A stretch of 17,416 nucleotides of DNA from an uncultured Pseudomonadota bacterium (GTDB lineage Bacteria > Myxococcota_A > UBA796 > UBA9615). Below are positions 9,293 through 17,406 of the stretch, in pieces. Both the position numbers and the translations under genes were made by a program. The stretch is taken from contig CALCXL010000861.1 of NCBI GenBank assembly GCA_937907595.1, positions 1 through 17,416 on the forward strand, given 5' to 3'. The notes under the pieces are model-generated. The model did not search any database. It was not told the DNA's origin and saw only the letters and a program-made list of their open reading frames with translations. The stretch's first letter is position 1; each line of letters opens with the position of its first letter.

Positions 9293-11896
9293 GTGGCGGA
9301 TCGCGACCTCAACCGGGAGCTCGAGCAGGCCGTGGGCGACGAGGGGGACGGCGATCGCCAACCCCTGGCGATCCTGCGCCGCCTGGGCGTGAGCCTGCCG
9401 CCGACGCTGCAGCACGACGTCGACTCCGCCCTCCCCTCTCCCGGCGAGTCCCAGGAGGCCGACGCGGCCGGCGCCCGCCTGGAGGTCCCCGCCCTGGGCA
9501 TGGACGTCTGGGCCGGCCAGGACCGCATGGGCTTCGCGCCGACGCTGGACATCGAGGACGCGGGCGCGCGCACGACGGGGTACCTGGAGACAGTCAGCAG
9601 CCAGGAGCAGATCGGCCGCTACGTCGTGGTGGGCGAGCTGGGCAGCGGCGGCATGGGGCGGGTGGTGGAGGCCCTGGACCGGGATCTGGGCCGGCGGCTC
9701 GCGATCAAGGTCGTGCGTGATCCCGGTCGCCTCACGGAGGCCCGGCTGGCCCGCTTCGTGGCGGAGGCCCAGCTGACGGCCCAACTGGAGCACCCCCACA
9801 TCGTGCCGGTGCACGAGCTCGGCGTGACCGACCGGGGGCAGCTGTACTACGCGATGAAGAAGGTGGACGGCGTCTCCCTGGCGGAGGTGCTGCTGCGCAT
9901 CAACGCCGGCGACAAACAGCTGTCCCGGCGATGGAACCTGCGCCGCCTGCTGGGGGCCTTCGTCAAGGTCTGCCTGGCCGCCGGCTACGCTCACCGGCGC
10001 GGCGTCGTGCACCGGGACCTCAAGCCCGACAACATCATGCTCGGCGAGTTCGGTGAGGTCCTGCTGCTGGACTGGGGCCTGGCGCGTCTGGTGTCGACCC
10101 CCGACGAGCCCCTGGACGAGGACGGACCCGCCCGCCCGGACGTCACCCGCGACGGCGCGGCCACCGGCACCCCCGGCTACCTGAGCCCGGAGCAGGCGCG
10201 GGGGGAGCGCGCCGCCATCGGCCCGCCCACCGACGTCTGGAGCCTGGGCTCGATCCTCTACGAGATCCTCACGGGCGCGACCCCCTTTCCCGGGCGCGAC
10301 CCCCTGGCCTACCTGCGGCGCGTGGTCCAGGAGGACGCCCAGGACCCCCGCGACCGCGCACCGCATCGCCAGATCCCCGCCGACCTGGCCGCCATCTGCC
10401 TGCGCGCCCTGGACCGCGAGCCCGGCGCCCGGCAGCCCGACGGGCGGGACCTGGCCCACGAGATCGAGGAGTGGCTGGAGGGCGCCCGGCGCCGCACCGA
10501 GGCGATGGCCCACATAGAGGACGCGGCCCGCTGGTGGGAGGAGTTCCGCGCCGCGCGCGAGCAGACCGCGGCGGAGGAGGAGCACCTGGCCGGGCTCGAG
10601 GCGCAGACGAACACCTGGACCCCGGTCGCGGAGAAGACCCCGCTGCTGGCCGCCCGGAAGCGGCGCGACGCCCTCCAGCTCGCCGCGGCGCGCGCCTGGG
10701 GTGAGGCCGTGGTGGCCGGCGAGCGCGCCCTGGCCCACGACCCGGGGAACAAGCGCGCCCGCGGCTTCCTGGCCCGCGCCTACTGGGCCCGCATGGAGGA
10801 GGCCGAGCTTCGCGGCGACAGCGCCGAGCAGGCCCTGTACGAGCTGCGCGTCCGGGCTTACGACGACGGTCCCCTGCGGGCCCTGCTGCGCGGCGACGGC
10901 GCCGTGTCCCTGACCACCGATCCCCCCGGCGCCGAGGTCGTGGCCCAGCGCTACGAGGACGACGGCCTGCGCCTTCGCCTGCTCGACCCCCAGCCCCTGG
11001 GTCGGACCCCCCTGGTGGAGGTGCCCCTGGCCCAGGGCTCGTGGCGGCTGCGGCTCCGGCTCCCCGGCCGACCCGAGGTCCCCTACCCCCTGCACATCCC
11101 ACGCGGCGGCCATTGGGACGCCAGCGCGGCGCCGGTCCCCCTTCCCGCCGAGGTCCCCGAAGGCTTCTGCTACGTGCCCGGCGGACCCGCGCGGGTGGGT
11201 GCGGAGGCCGGCACCATCGACGCCCTGAAGCCCCACGTGGCCTCCGTCGACAGCTTCTTCGCCGCCGAGGAGCCCGTGATGGTGGGCGAGTACCTGGCGT
11301 TCCTGGACGCGCTGCACGCCCGGGACCCCGAGCAGGCCTGGGCCCGGGTCCCCCGCCAGGGAGGGGGCCTGTCCGAAGACGCCGAGCGCTACCTGGCCCG
11401 CCCCGTCGACGGTCGCTACGCGGTCCCCGAGGCCGACGCCCAGGGGGACACCTGGGACCTGCGCTTCCCGGTCTTCGCCATCAGCGCCGACGACGCCGAG
11501 GCCTACGCGGCCTGGCGCAGCGAGGTCACCGGCCGACCCCACCGCCTGTTGACCGAGTTGGAGTGGGAGAAGGCGGCGCGCGGCGTCGACGGCCGCGCCT
11601 TTCCCTGGGGGAACGCGAGGGAAGCCACGTTCTGCTGGAACCGCGACGCCCAGGCCGGTCGCCCCCAGCCCCAGGTCCTGGGGACCTGCGCGGACGACGT
11701 CTCCCCCTACGGGCTGCGGGACGTCGCCGGCGGGGTGACCGAGTGGACGGCCAGCGCACGGGACGACGACCACCGCATCTGCCGCGGCGGGTCCTGGGCC
11801 AGCACCCTGCGGCAGTGCGAGCTGGCCTGCCGGCTGACCACGGACCCCCAGCGGGTCTTCACCTACCTCGGCTTTCGGCTGGCGCTGGACCTTTGA
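9293..11896 (+). CDS. Ser/Thr protein kinase fused to PEGA-like and FGE-sulfatase-like domains
   Basis: An 867-residue soluble protein with no evident membrane segment. Residues about 107-400 are a Hanks-type kinase: glycine loop GELGSGGMGRV, Lys139 in LAIKVV, catalytic HRDLKPDN (Asp242), metal-binding DWG (Asp260) instead of DFG, and GTPGYLSPEQA in the activation segment. All catalytic residues are present, so it is probably active. A charged helical stretch (about 400-535) follows, then a PEGA-like strand region with SLTTDPPGAEV (about 538-615). A C-terminal FGE/SUMF1-like domain (about 620-867) has LLTELEWEKAARG, FPWGN and GGSW...LGFRLA. By alignment with formylglycine-generating enzyme, one of the two copper-binding cysteines is Ser and the other is kept (in RQCELAC), so true sulfatase-activating chemistry is unlikely. 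A binding or regulatory role is more plausible. GTG start with a weak ribosome binding site. First of a three-gene cluster. Confidence 0.93.
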   Translation: MADRDLNRELEQAVGDEGDGDRQPLAILRRLGVSLPPTLQHDVDSALPSPGESQEADAAGARLEVPALGMDVWAGQDRMGFAPTLDIEDAGARTTGYLETVSSQEQIGRYVVVGELGSGGMGRVVEALDRDLGRRLAIKVVRDPGRLTEARLARFVAEAQLTAQLEHPHIVPVHELGVTDRGQLYYAMKKVDGVSLAEVLLRINAGDKQLSRRWNLRRLLGAFVKVCLAAGYAHRRGVVHRDLKPDNIMLGEFGEVLLLDWGLARLVSTPDEPLDEDGPARPDVTRDGAATGTPGYLSPEQARGERAAIGPPTDVWSLGSILYEILTGATPFPGRDPLAYLRRVVQEDAQDPRDRAPHRQIPADLAAICLRALDREPGARQPDGRDLAHEIEEWLEGARRRTEAMAHIEDAARWWEEFRAAREQTAAEEEHLAGLEAQTNTWTPVAEKTPLLAARKRRDALQLAAARAWGEAVVAGERALAHDPGNKRARGFLARAYWARMEEAELRGDSAEQALYELRVRAYDDGPLRALLRGDGAVSLTTDPPGAEVVAQRYEDDGLRLRLLDPQPLGRTPLVEVPLAQGSWRLRLRLPGRPEVPYPLHIPRGGHWDASAAPVPLPAEVPEGFCYVPGGPARVGAEAGTIDALKPHVASVDSFFAAEEPVMVGEYLAFLDALHARDPEQAWARVPRQGGGLSEDAERYLARPVDGRYAVPEADAQGDTWDLRFPVFAISADDAEAYAAWRSEVTGRPHRLLTELEWEKAARGVDGRAFPWGNAREATFCWNRDAQAGRPQPQVLGTCADDVSPYGLRDVAGGVTEWTASARDDDHRICRGGSWASTLRQCELACRLTTDPQRVFTYLGFRLALDL

Positions 11897-11930
11897 GGTT
11901 TTTCGGGGCGAAGCTGCGAATCCACCCAAC

Positions 11931-11934
11931 GAGG
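11931..11934 (+). promoter_or_regulatory. Ribosome binding site of the Tat-exported protein gene
   Basis: GAGG six bases before the ATG at 11941 supports that start over the longer open frame that runs in from inside the kinase gene. Confidence 0.55.
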
Positions 11935-11940
11935 ATCAGC

Positions 11941-12342
11941 ATGCGACGACGGGACTTTGGAGCGATGGTGGCGGCGGGCATGGGCCTGGCGCTGGTGGGG
12001 AGCCCGAGCACGGCGCTGGCGGCCGACAAGCTGGCGACCGGCGGCAAGTTCAAGGTCGTGCTCAAGGAGAAGGACAAGAAGTTCTACCTCCAGCCCTCGG
12101 CGACGGTGAAGCTGACGAGCGGCCAGCAAGTGAAGTTCGAGTACGTGGCGTCCTTCGGGGACGCAAAGGAGCCGGCCTTCAAGCTGATCGAGGCGAAGGC
12201 GGGCACCGGCACCGACGCCTTTGAGACCGCGATCCAGGGCTCCCCGTCGCCGGCCTTCACGACCAAGCCCACCAAGATCCTGGTGGTGCACGCCGAGAAG
12301 CCCAAGGGCGAGCCGATCGTGGTTGAACAGCCGGGCAGCTGA
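11941..12342 (+). CDS. Small Tat-exported protein of unknown function
   Basis: A 133-residue protein whose N-terminus is a twin-arginine signal: Arg3-Arg4-Asp-Phe-Gly, a weakly hydrophobic Gly/Ala stretch, and cleavage expected after ALA at 27. The mature part is about 106 residues, rich in Lys and beta-strand-like (KFKVVLKEKDKKFYLQP, VKFEYVASFG, KILVVHAEKPKG), with no cysteines. Export by Tat suggests that it folds in the cytoplasm, perhaps around a cofactor. I do not recognise a family. It starts 44 bases after the kinase stop. Its own stop abuts the next start, so the three genes are almost certainly one transcript. The same reading frame is open upstream inside the kinase gene, but that part is not coding. 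Confidence 0.85.
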   Translation: MRRRDFGAMVAAGMGLALVGSPSTALAADKLATGGKFKVVLKEKDKKFYLQPSATVKLTSGQQVKFEYVASFGDAKEPAFKLIEAKAGTGTDAFETAIQGSPSPAFTTKPTKILVVHAEKPKGEPIVVEQPGS

Positions 12343-12993
12343 GTGCAGACCGTGAGACACCCCCTGCCGTCCGCCGCCGCGGGCCGCGGCCTGCTGTCGT
12401 TCCTGCTGATGTCGGCCACCGCGGCGCCCGCGCGCGCTGCTGGGGAGGAGGCCGAGGAGCCAGCGCCGGCCGAAGTCGACGACGACGAACCCGAGCCGGA
12501 TCCGAAGAAGAAGGGCCCCAAGTCCCCCTTCCTGGAGGTGGGCCTGACCACGTCGCAGACCTTTCGCGGCGAGTACCTGGGCAACTACGAGGACGAGATC
12601 GAGATGACGCCCACCGGCACGCTGCTGCTGGGCGTCGAGTTCATGCCCCTGCCCTGGCTGCGCCCGGGCGTCGTCTACAACCTGCCGACGGCCCCCGAAC
12701 GGATCACCATCAACGGCGAGCTGCAGCAGACCGTCGCCACCTCCCAGATCCTCATGGGCGTGACCTGGCGGCCCATCTACTTCGACTTCGCCAAGAAGTC
12801 CCGCTTCGAGATCCTGGCCCTGACCTACGTCGGCGTGCAGATGAAGGCCGACCCCCTGGTCTTCCCCATGGTCGGCGTGGAGCTGGAGGGGCTGCCCAAC
12901 AAGACGAGCGGCCTGGCCGTGCACGTCGGCGCCTTCTACTCGTTCCTGGTGGACGGATTCGCCATTCGCTACGGGGTCGCCTACCGGTTCTGA
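12343..12993 (+). CDS. Predicted small outer-membrane beta-barrel protein
   Basis: A 216-residue exported protein. The GTG start lies directly after the upstream TGA with no spacer, so translation is probably coupled. A Sec-type signal peptide (hydrophobic LLSFLLMSATAA, cleavage near ARA) is followed by an acidic/Pro linker and KKKGPKSP. Then come alternating amphipathic strands (FLEVGLTTSQTFRG, TLLLGVEFMPLPWLRPGV, ILMGVTWRPIYFDF, LAVHVGAFYSFLVDG), ending in YGVAYRF. The terminal Phe is the usual recognition signal of outer-membrane barrels. The short length suggests eight strands. No named family is recognised. Its position after the kinase and the Tat protein suggests a shared envelope role (inference). 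The next gene is convergent, 33 bases away, and no clear terminator is visible between them. Confidence 0.82.
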   Translation: MQTVRHPLPSAAAGRGLLSFLLMSATAAPARAAGEEAEEPAPAEVDDDEPEPDPKKKGPKSPFLEVGLTTSQTFRGEYLGNYEDEIEMTPTGTLLLGVEFMPLPWLRPGVVYNLPTAPERITINGELQQTVATSQILMGVTWRPIYFDFAKKSRFEILALTYVGVQMKADPLVFPMVGVELEGLPNKTSGLAVHVGAFYSFLVDGFAIRYGVAYRF

Positions 12994-13026
12994 TCCGGCG
13001 GCGACCGAGGCGACTCCAAGCGCCCC

Positions 13027-14556
13027 TCAGCGCCCCAGCGACGTGGCCGCGGCCTCGGCTCGAGCTCCCTCCAGGAGCCGCTCCCGGACGGAGTCGGGCA
13101 ACGCCCACTCCCCCAGGCGATCCTGCAGCGTGGGGATCGAGCGACCGTGGCTGATCCACAGGCCCGCCCCCATGGCGCGCAGGGCCTCGTCGGCGTCGCC
13201 CTCCGGGGGCGCCCAGTGCCCCGATCGCAGCCGGTCGAGCAGCTCGAACTGACGCGGCCCCAGGTGCCCGCAGTAGACGCCGCGCTCGGGGGGCCCTGGC
13301 AGCCCGCCCACCCAGGCAGAGCCCCGATGACCGCGCAGCATGTCCGCCAGCCAGGGGAGCTCGTCGGGCGCGGCGCAGAGCACGCCCAACCGGGCGTCGA
13401 GGCCGAGGCTGTCGCGATCGGCGGCGGAGGCGAACAGCTCCGGCCGCACGCTCAGCCGGGCGTGGTGGAGGTTGGCTTGAGCCAGCAGCAGGCAGACCAC
13501 CAGCCCCGGCACCCGCCACCAACCCCGGGGCGCCGTGGCCGCCACGGTGGCGCACAGGAGGCAGGCGAAGAGGGCCGGCAGGAAGTAGCGGTCGGCGGGG
13601 TTGCGCACGAACGTGGCGGCGGCGAAGGCGCCCACGAACCAGGCCAGGGCGAACAGGGCGGGCGCGCGGGACTCCCGGCGGACAGCGGCGACGGCAGCGG
13701 CGAGCAACGCGGCGATGTGCAGCGCTGGGAGCGGCGCGCCGACCTGGGGGAGCATGTGACTCCAGAGCGCGGGCCAGCCCTCGGGCTGGGCCAGGCGCTC
13801 CAGGGAGTCCGTGTTCGGGAGCGCGTGCGGCACGACGCTGACGGCGATCGCCGCGGCCGCCGCCACGCCGGCCATCGCCAACCCCGCGACCCGCCGCCAG
13901 GGCATCCCCGCCTGCGCCCGCCGCACCAGCCACGCAGCGCCGATCGCGATCACGACCGCCAGCAGGGGCGGGTACAGCTTGACGAGGAGCGCCGCCGCGA
14001 GACCCGCCGGCCAGCACCGCCGCAGCCGCTCCCCCTCCAGGGGCAGGCCCAGACCCAGGGCCAGCCCGGCGGGGCCCACCCAGAGGAACTCGGTGTGGTT
14101 CCCGTAGGGCGAGAGCAGCCAGTCGACGGCCCAGGGGATCGGGAGCAGCCACGGCAGCAGGGCCGGCAGCACCGCCCAGCCCGGGGCGCGGCGCAGCAGG
14201 ACCTGGCTCAGCAGCCCCACGCAGAGCAGCTCCGCCAGCAGGGAGGTCGCTCGCTGGGTGAGGGCGTGCACGCCGAAGACCTGGGAGAGGGCCGCGGTCA
14301 GGACCTGGGTGATGAGGGAGCTGGTGTGCTCGTAGCGGTAGGCCTGTACGAACTCGCGGAGGGAGCCCAGCTTCGCGTGGCCGGCGTCCAGATCCAGGGC
14401 CAGGGTGCCCAGCAGGTGCCACTCGTGGTCCCAGGGGCTCAGGGAGATGGAGCTCATCTGGGCCAGGCGGAGCGCCGCGAAGCCGCCGATCACGATCACC
14501 GCCATGAACGCGCGCTCGGTGACGCTGGGATGCCGGAGCGATCGGGGCGACGCCAC
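13027..14556 (-). CDS. Polytopic membrane protein, GT-C glycosyltransferase-like
   Basis: A 509-residue protein with about ten hydrophobic segments in residues 15-360 and a soluble C-terminal part. After the first helix, a loop carries SPWDHEWHLLG, with acidic residues placed where GT-C transferases keep their catalytic Asp. The rest has the Leu/Ala/Trp-rich helices of that superfamily, including an internal NPADRYFLPALFAC. The likely role is transfer of sugar from a lipid carrier in the inner membrane, but no specific family can be named. The start is GTG at 14556, chosen because GGAGG lies six bases upstream. An in-frame ATG at 14505 would cut the N-terminal arm, and longer versions would run into the divergent gene. 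It is divergent from the spermidine-synthase-like gene across 144 bases. Confidence 0.78.
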   Translation of the reverse strand: MASPRSLRHPSVTERAFMAVIVIGGFAALRLAQMSSISLSPWDHEWHLLGTLALDLDAGHAKLGSLREFVQAYRYEHTSSLITQVLTAALSQVFGVHALTQRATSLLAELLCVGLLSQVLLRRAPGWAVLPALLPWLLPIPWAVDWLLSPYGNHTEFLWVGPAGLALGLGLPLEGERLRRCWPAGLAAALLVKLYPPLLAVVIAIGAAWLVRRAQAGMPWRRVAGLAMAGVAAAAAIAVSVVPHALPNTDSLERLAQPEGWPALWSHMLPQVGAPLPALHIAALLAAAVAAVRRESRAPALFALAWFVGAFAAATFVRNPADRYFLPALFACLLCATVAATAPRGWWRVPGLVVCLLLAQANLHHARLSVRPELFASAADRDSLGLDARLGVLCAAPDELPWLADMLRGHRGSAWVGGLPGPPERGVYCGHLGPRQFELLDRLRSGHWAPPEGDADEALRAMGAGLWISHGRSIPTLQDRLGEWALPDSVRERLLEGARAEAAATSLGR

Positions 14557-14562
14557 GGGCAA

Positions 14563-14567
14563 CCTCC
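14563..14567 (-). promoter_or_regulatory. Strong ribosome binding site of the GT-C-like gene
   Basis: GGAGG on the minus strand, six bases before a GTG. This decides the start in favour of GTG at 14556 rather than the internal ATG at 14505. Confidence 0.65.
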
Positions 14568-14621
14568 AGGCGGCCGGCGGGGGCGGGTCGCGGGCCGCGA
14601 GTATGCCACGCACCCACGTCC

Positions 14622-14637
14622 CCCCCCGCTCGGGGGG
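14622..14637. repeat. C6/G6 inverted repeat in the divergent gap
   Basis: Six C, loop GCTC, six G, set within a run of eight C. A perfect 6-bp GC stem between two divergent starts. It may be a structured leader for the leftward gene or chance in GC-rich DNA. Confidence 0.4.
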
Positions 14638-14668
14638 CGGCGACCCGATCCGCGCTGGTCGGGTGACG

Positions 14669-14698
14669 CGCAGCCGCAGACCGGTCCGGTAAGCTGCG
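14669..14698. repeat. Nested palindrome just upstream of the spermidine-synthase-like gene
   Basis: The outer arms CGCAGC (14669-14674) and GCTGCG (14693-14698) enclose the inner palindrome ACCGG-T-CCGGT (14680-14690). It ends two bases before the GTG at 14701, so it could be an operator or an RNA hairpin covering the start. Confidence 0.45.
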
Positions 14699-15765
14699 AC
14701 GTGCCCACCGGCCCCGCACCTCCCCGCCGCGCCCCGCTGCTCGCGGTCTTCTTCGTCTCGGGCGCGTGCGCCCTGGTCTACCAGGTGCTCTGGGTCCGGC
14801 TGCTGATCCTGCAGGTCGGCGCGACGTCCATCGCCGTCTCCCTGGTGCTGGCGACCTTCATGGCCGGACTGGGCCTGGGCAGCCTGCTCGCGTCGCGCGT
14901 CACCCACCGCCTGCGCTCCCCCATCCGGGCCTACGCCGCCCTGGAGGCGCTGATCGGCGCCGCGGCGCTGCTGATGCCGGCCGCCATCAACGCCGTGGGG
15001 GGACTGCCCGCCCTCCTGGTGCCCGCCGACGCCCCCCACGCCGCCGCGCTCGCAGTCACCGCCCCCCTCTGCTTCCTGCTGCTGCTGGTGCCCACGACGG
15101 CGATGGGGGCCACGCTCCCGATCCTGTCGCGCTGGATCGCCCAGGACGTCGACACCCGCGGGCAGGACCTGGGCCGCCTCTACTCCATCAACACGCTGGG
15201 GGCCTTCGTCGGCGTGGTCTGCACGGGCTTCTTCGCCATCGAAGCCTTCGGGATCGCCGCGACCAACGCCGCCGCGGCCCTGGCCAACTTCGCGATCGCC
15301 TTCGCCGCGCTCCGGTTGGCGGCGGGGCAGCCCGACGTGCCGCCCTCACCTCCCCCCCAGCCCGGGGGGCGATCGACCGGCCGGGGCGTGCTCATGCTCG
15401 GGGCGGCGGCCGGCTTCCTGGGCCTGGCCCACGAGGTGATCTGGACCCGTCTGGTGGGCCTGGTCCTGGTCACAACGACCTACGCGTACTCCACGATCCT
15501 GGCCACGGTGATCGGCGGCATCGGGCTGGGGAGCTGGCTGGGCGCGAGGGCCGCAGACCGCAGCGCCTCCCCCGTCCGCTGGTTCGGCTTCCTGCAGCTC
15601 GGCATCGGGGCCAGCGCGCTGCTCGTCTTCCCGCTGCTCCTGCTCGTGGTGGGGCAGGCGCCCTGGATCCTGGAGTCGGACGCCCTGCCCTTCGCACAGG
15701 GGCAGCTGCTCGCCATCGCGCTCTGCGTCGCCATCATGGCGCTGCCCGCCCTCCTGATGGGGGCG

Positions 15766-15780
15766 ACCTGCCCTGGCCCG
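15766..15780 (+). other. Frameshift junction
   Basis: Upstream codons end GCG ACC; downstream codons read CCT GCC CTG GCC CGG from 15767. The phase changes by +1, meaning net loss of two or five bases or gain of one. Recurring CCTG in the ACCTGCCCTGG context makes replication slippage or read collapse plausible. Confidence 0.8.
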
Positions 15781-15805
15781 GGCCGTCACCGCCGGCCGCG
15801 ACGAC

Positions 15806-17368
15806 GTGGGGCGCGAGGTCGGCCGGCTGTACATCTGGAACACGCTGGCCGGGGTGTTGGGGTCCCTCGCCGCCGGGTTCGCGCTGCTGCCGATGATCGG
15901 GGTGTTGGGGGCGGTGCAGGCGCTCGCGGCGGGCAACCTGGTGCTGGGGGCTTGGGTGGCGCGGCCCCGGGCGGGCCAGACCGAGGGGCGCAGGGCCTGG
16001 GCAGTGGCCGTCGTGGCGGCGGTCCTGCTGTCCGCCGGCTCGGCGGGGCGGGTGCACCTGGAGGACCTGTACCAGGCGCGGCTCCCGCCCGGCAGCAAGA
16101 TCCTGCACCTGGAGGAGGGGGTGACGTCCACGGTCATGGTGGCCGACCACTCGGACCCGCCGGTGCGGCGCATCTGGATCCAGTCGGTGTGGGTGGCGGG
16201 CACGGGGGGCTCCCACCGCATGCTGGGCCACCTCTCCATGCTCCACTCGGCGGCGCAGGACCGGGCGGTCGGCATCGCCTTCGGGACCGGGCAGTCCTTC
16301 GCGTCGGCCATGCGCCACGGCCTCAAGCGGCTGGACTGCGTCGACCTGAACCGCGCGATGGTGGAGGCGGGGGCGCGGTGGTTCGCCGACTGGAACGACC
16401 GGCTGCTCGAGCGCGATGGCGTGCACGTCACCATCGATGACGGTCGCAACTTCCTGGCCCGGGCGGAGCCGGTCTACGACGCGGTGATGATGGAGCCGCT
16501 GCAACCCTGGTCGGCGGGAGCGGTGAACCTCTACACCCAGGAGTTCTACGAGCGGGCGGCGGCGCGGCTGAAGCCCGGCGGAACGATCACGCAGTGGATG
16601 CCCATCGACGACATCCCCCCCGAGCTCACCCGATCGGTGGTCGGCACCCTGGCCAGCGTGTTCCCCGAGACCTGGGTCTACCTGGACAACTTCGACCTGT
16701 GGATCGTGGGCCGGGCGGGCGGCGCGCCCCAGGACATCGCCACCTGGAGGCGACGGATGGAAGAGCCCGAGGTCCAGGCGGAGCTCGCGGCGATCCAATA
16801 CGGCGACGCCGACAGCATCCTGGCCACCCTGGTGGTGGGTCCCGCGGACGTCGCGTCCTACGTCGGCGACGCGCCGCTCATCACGGACGACCACCCCTTC
16901 CTGGAGTTCGTGGCGCCCCGAACCGCGCGGGGGCGGTGGTTTGCGCCGAACGTCGACGCGCTCCTGAGCGCCTGCCACAACCCCCTGGAGGGCTTCACCG
17001 AGCCGCCGGACGCCCCGCTGGCGGCCGGGCTGCGCGGGTGCGGGCTGGCCTCCCTGCTCGCGCGGGTCAACGTGGCCCACGACGAGGGTCGCTACCGAGC
17101 GGCGCGGGATCTGGCCCTCGAGGCCTTCCTCAGCGCCCCGATGGTGGCGCGCGCCGCCGTCTTCTACCGGGGGGAGACGGACTTCCTGGCCAGGCGCCTG
17201 CTGCAGAAGGGCGATCGCGCAGGAGCCATCGACGTCTACCGCCAGCACCTGGCCAGCGGCGACGACTTCGCGGGGATCCGCCGGAACCTCCACCTGCTGG
17301 AGGACGGGGCGACGGCGGGGCGCGACGCGCGGGAGCCGTCCGGCCTGGGCGACGACGGGGGCTCCTGA
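15806..17368 (+). CDS. Downstream open frame: last helices plus spermidine-synthase-like domain
   Basis: The 520-codon part after the frameshift, opening at an in-frame GTG that is probably not a true start. It begins with the last helices of the membrane domain (GRLYIWNTLAGVLGSLAAGF). Residues about 95-310 form a SpeE-like Rossmann fold: GIAFGTGQ (156-163) for the nucleotide cofactor, VDLN with Asp180, IDDGRNFL with Asp211-Asp212, and VMMEPLQPWSAGAVNLYTQEFY. In spermidine synthases the last motif carries a catalytic Asp (DxxDP). Here it is Glu230-Pro with no matching Asp, so polyamine synthesis is doubtful, as in other membrane-fused relatives. A TPR-like tail (about 425-500) follows. If the frameshift is genuine, this part could only be made by reinitiation. 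Confidence 0.75.
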   Translation: MGREVGRLYIWNTLAGVLGSLAAGFALLPMIGVLGAVQALAAGNLVLGAWVARPRAGQTEGRRAWAVAVVAAVLLSAGSAGRVHLEDLYQARLPPGSKILHLEEGVTSTVMVADHSDPPVRRIWIQSVWVAGTGGSHRMLGHLSMLHSAAQDRAVGIAFGTGQSFASAMRHGLKRLDCVDLNRAMVEAGARWFADWNDRLLERDGVHVTIDDGRNFLARAEPVYDAVMMEPLQPWSAGAVNLYTQEFYERAAARLKPGGTITQWMPIDDIPPELTRSVVGTLASVFPETWVYLDNFDLWIVGRAGGAPQDIATWRRRMEEPEVQAELAAIQYGDADSILATLVVGPADVASYVGDAPLITDDHPFLEFVAPRTARGRWFAPNVDALLSACHNPLEGFTEPPDAPLAAGLRGCGLASLLARVNVAHDEGRYRAARDLALEAFLSAPMVARAAVFYRGETDFLARRLLQKGDRAGAIDVYRQHLASGDDFAGIRRNLHLLEDGATAGRDAREPSGLGDDGGS

Positions 17369-17385
17369 GAAACCTGTGTCCCCCT

Positions 17386-17406
17386 CCTACAGCGTGGCGC
17401 TGTAGG
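17386..17406. terminator. Perfect 9-bp hairpin after the last gene
   Basis: CCTACAGCG, loop TGG, CGCTGTAGG, starting 18 bases after the stop at 17368. No T-run follows in the 10 bases left, so it is either a rho-independent-like terminator lacking a U tract or a small dispersed palindrome. Confidence 0.5.

Larger units (their letters stand above)
14701..17368 (+). pseudogene. Membrane-fused spermidine-synthase-like protein, split by a frameshift
   Basis: If corrected this is one protein of about 890 residues: a polytopic N-terminal domain of two similar halves, a methyltransferase-fold SpeE-like domain and a helical tail. The first frame (GTG at 14701) gives hydrophobic helices with VYQVLWVRLL, MGATLPILSRW, GRLYSINTLGAFVG and, in the second half, AHEVIWTRLVG. 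At MGAT (15757-15768) the frame leaves the family. Read on in frame 1, it becomes Arg/Gly-rich and stops at 16440. The expected continuation (PALARAV...GREVGRLYIWNTLAGVLGSLAAGF) resumes one frame over from 15767. The matching motif in the first half shows what is missing: about two residues, consistent with loss of five bases. It may be a real inactivating mutation or a consensus error. The start has no good ribosome binding site, but the signal-free N-terminus followed by a helix is usual for the family. Confidence 0.85.

Noticed and set aside
9167..11929. Long minus-strand frame continuing upstream of the small lipoprotein, opposite the kinase
   Set aside because: The kinase domains on the plus strand are unmistakable. 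The lipoprotein starts at 9166 with its own ribosome binding site and signal peptide.
13147..14700. Plus-strand frame upstream of the SpeE-like gene, read as one long protein
   Set aside because: It is antisense to the GT-C-like membrane gene. The family homology starts only after 14701.
14557..15039. N-terminal extension of the GT-C-like gene on the minus strand
   Set aside because: It would overlap the divergent gene. The extension is Gln/Gly/Arg-rich low-complexity, and a GTG with a strong ribosome binding site exists at 14556.
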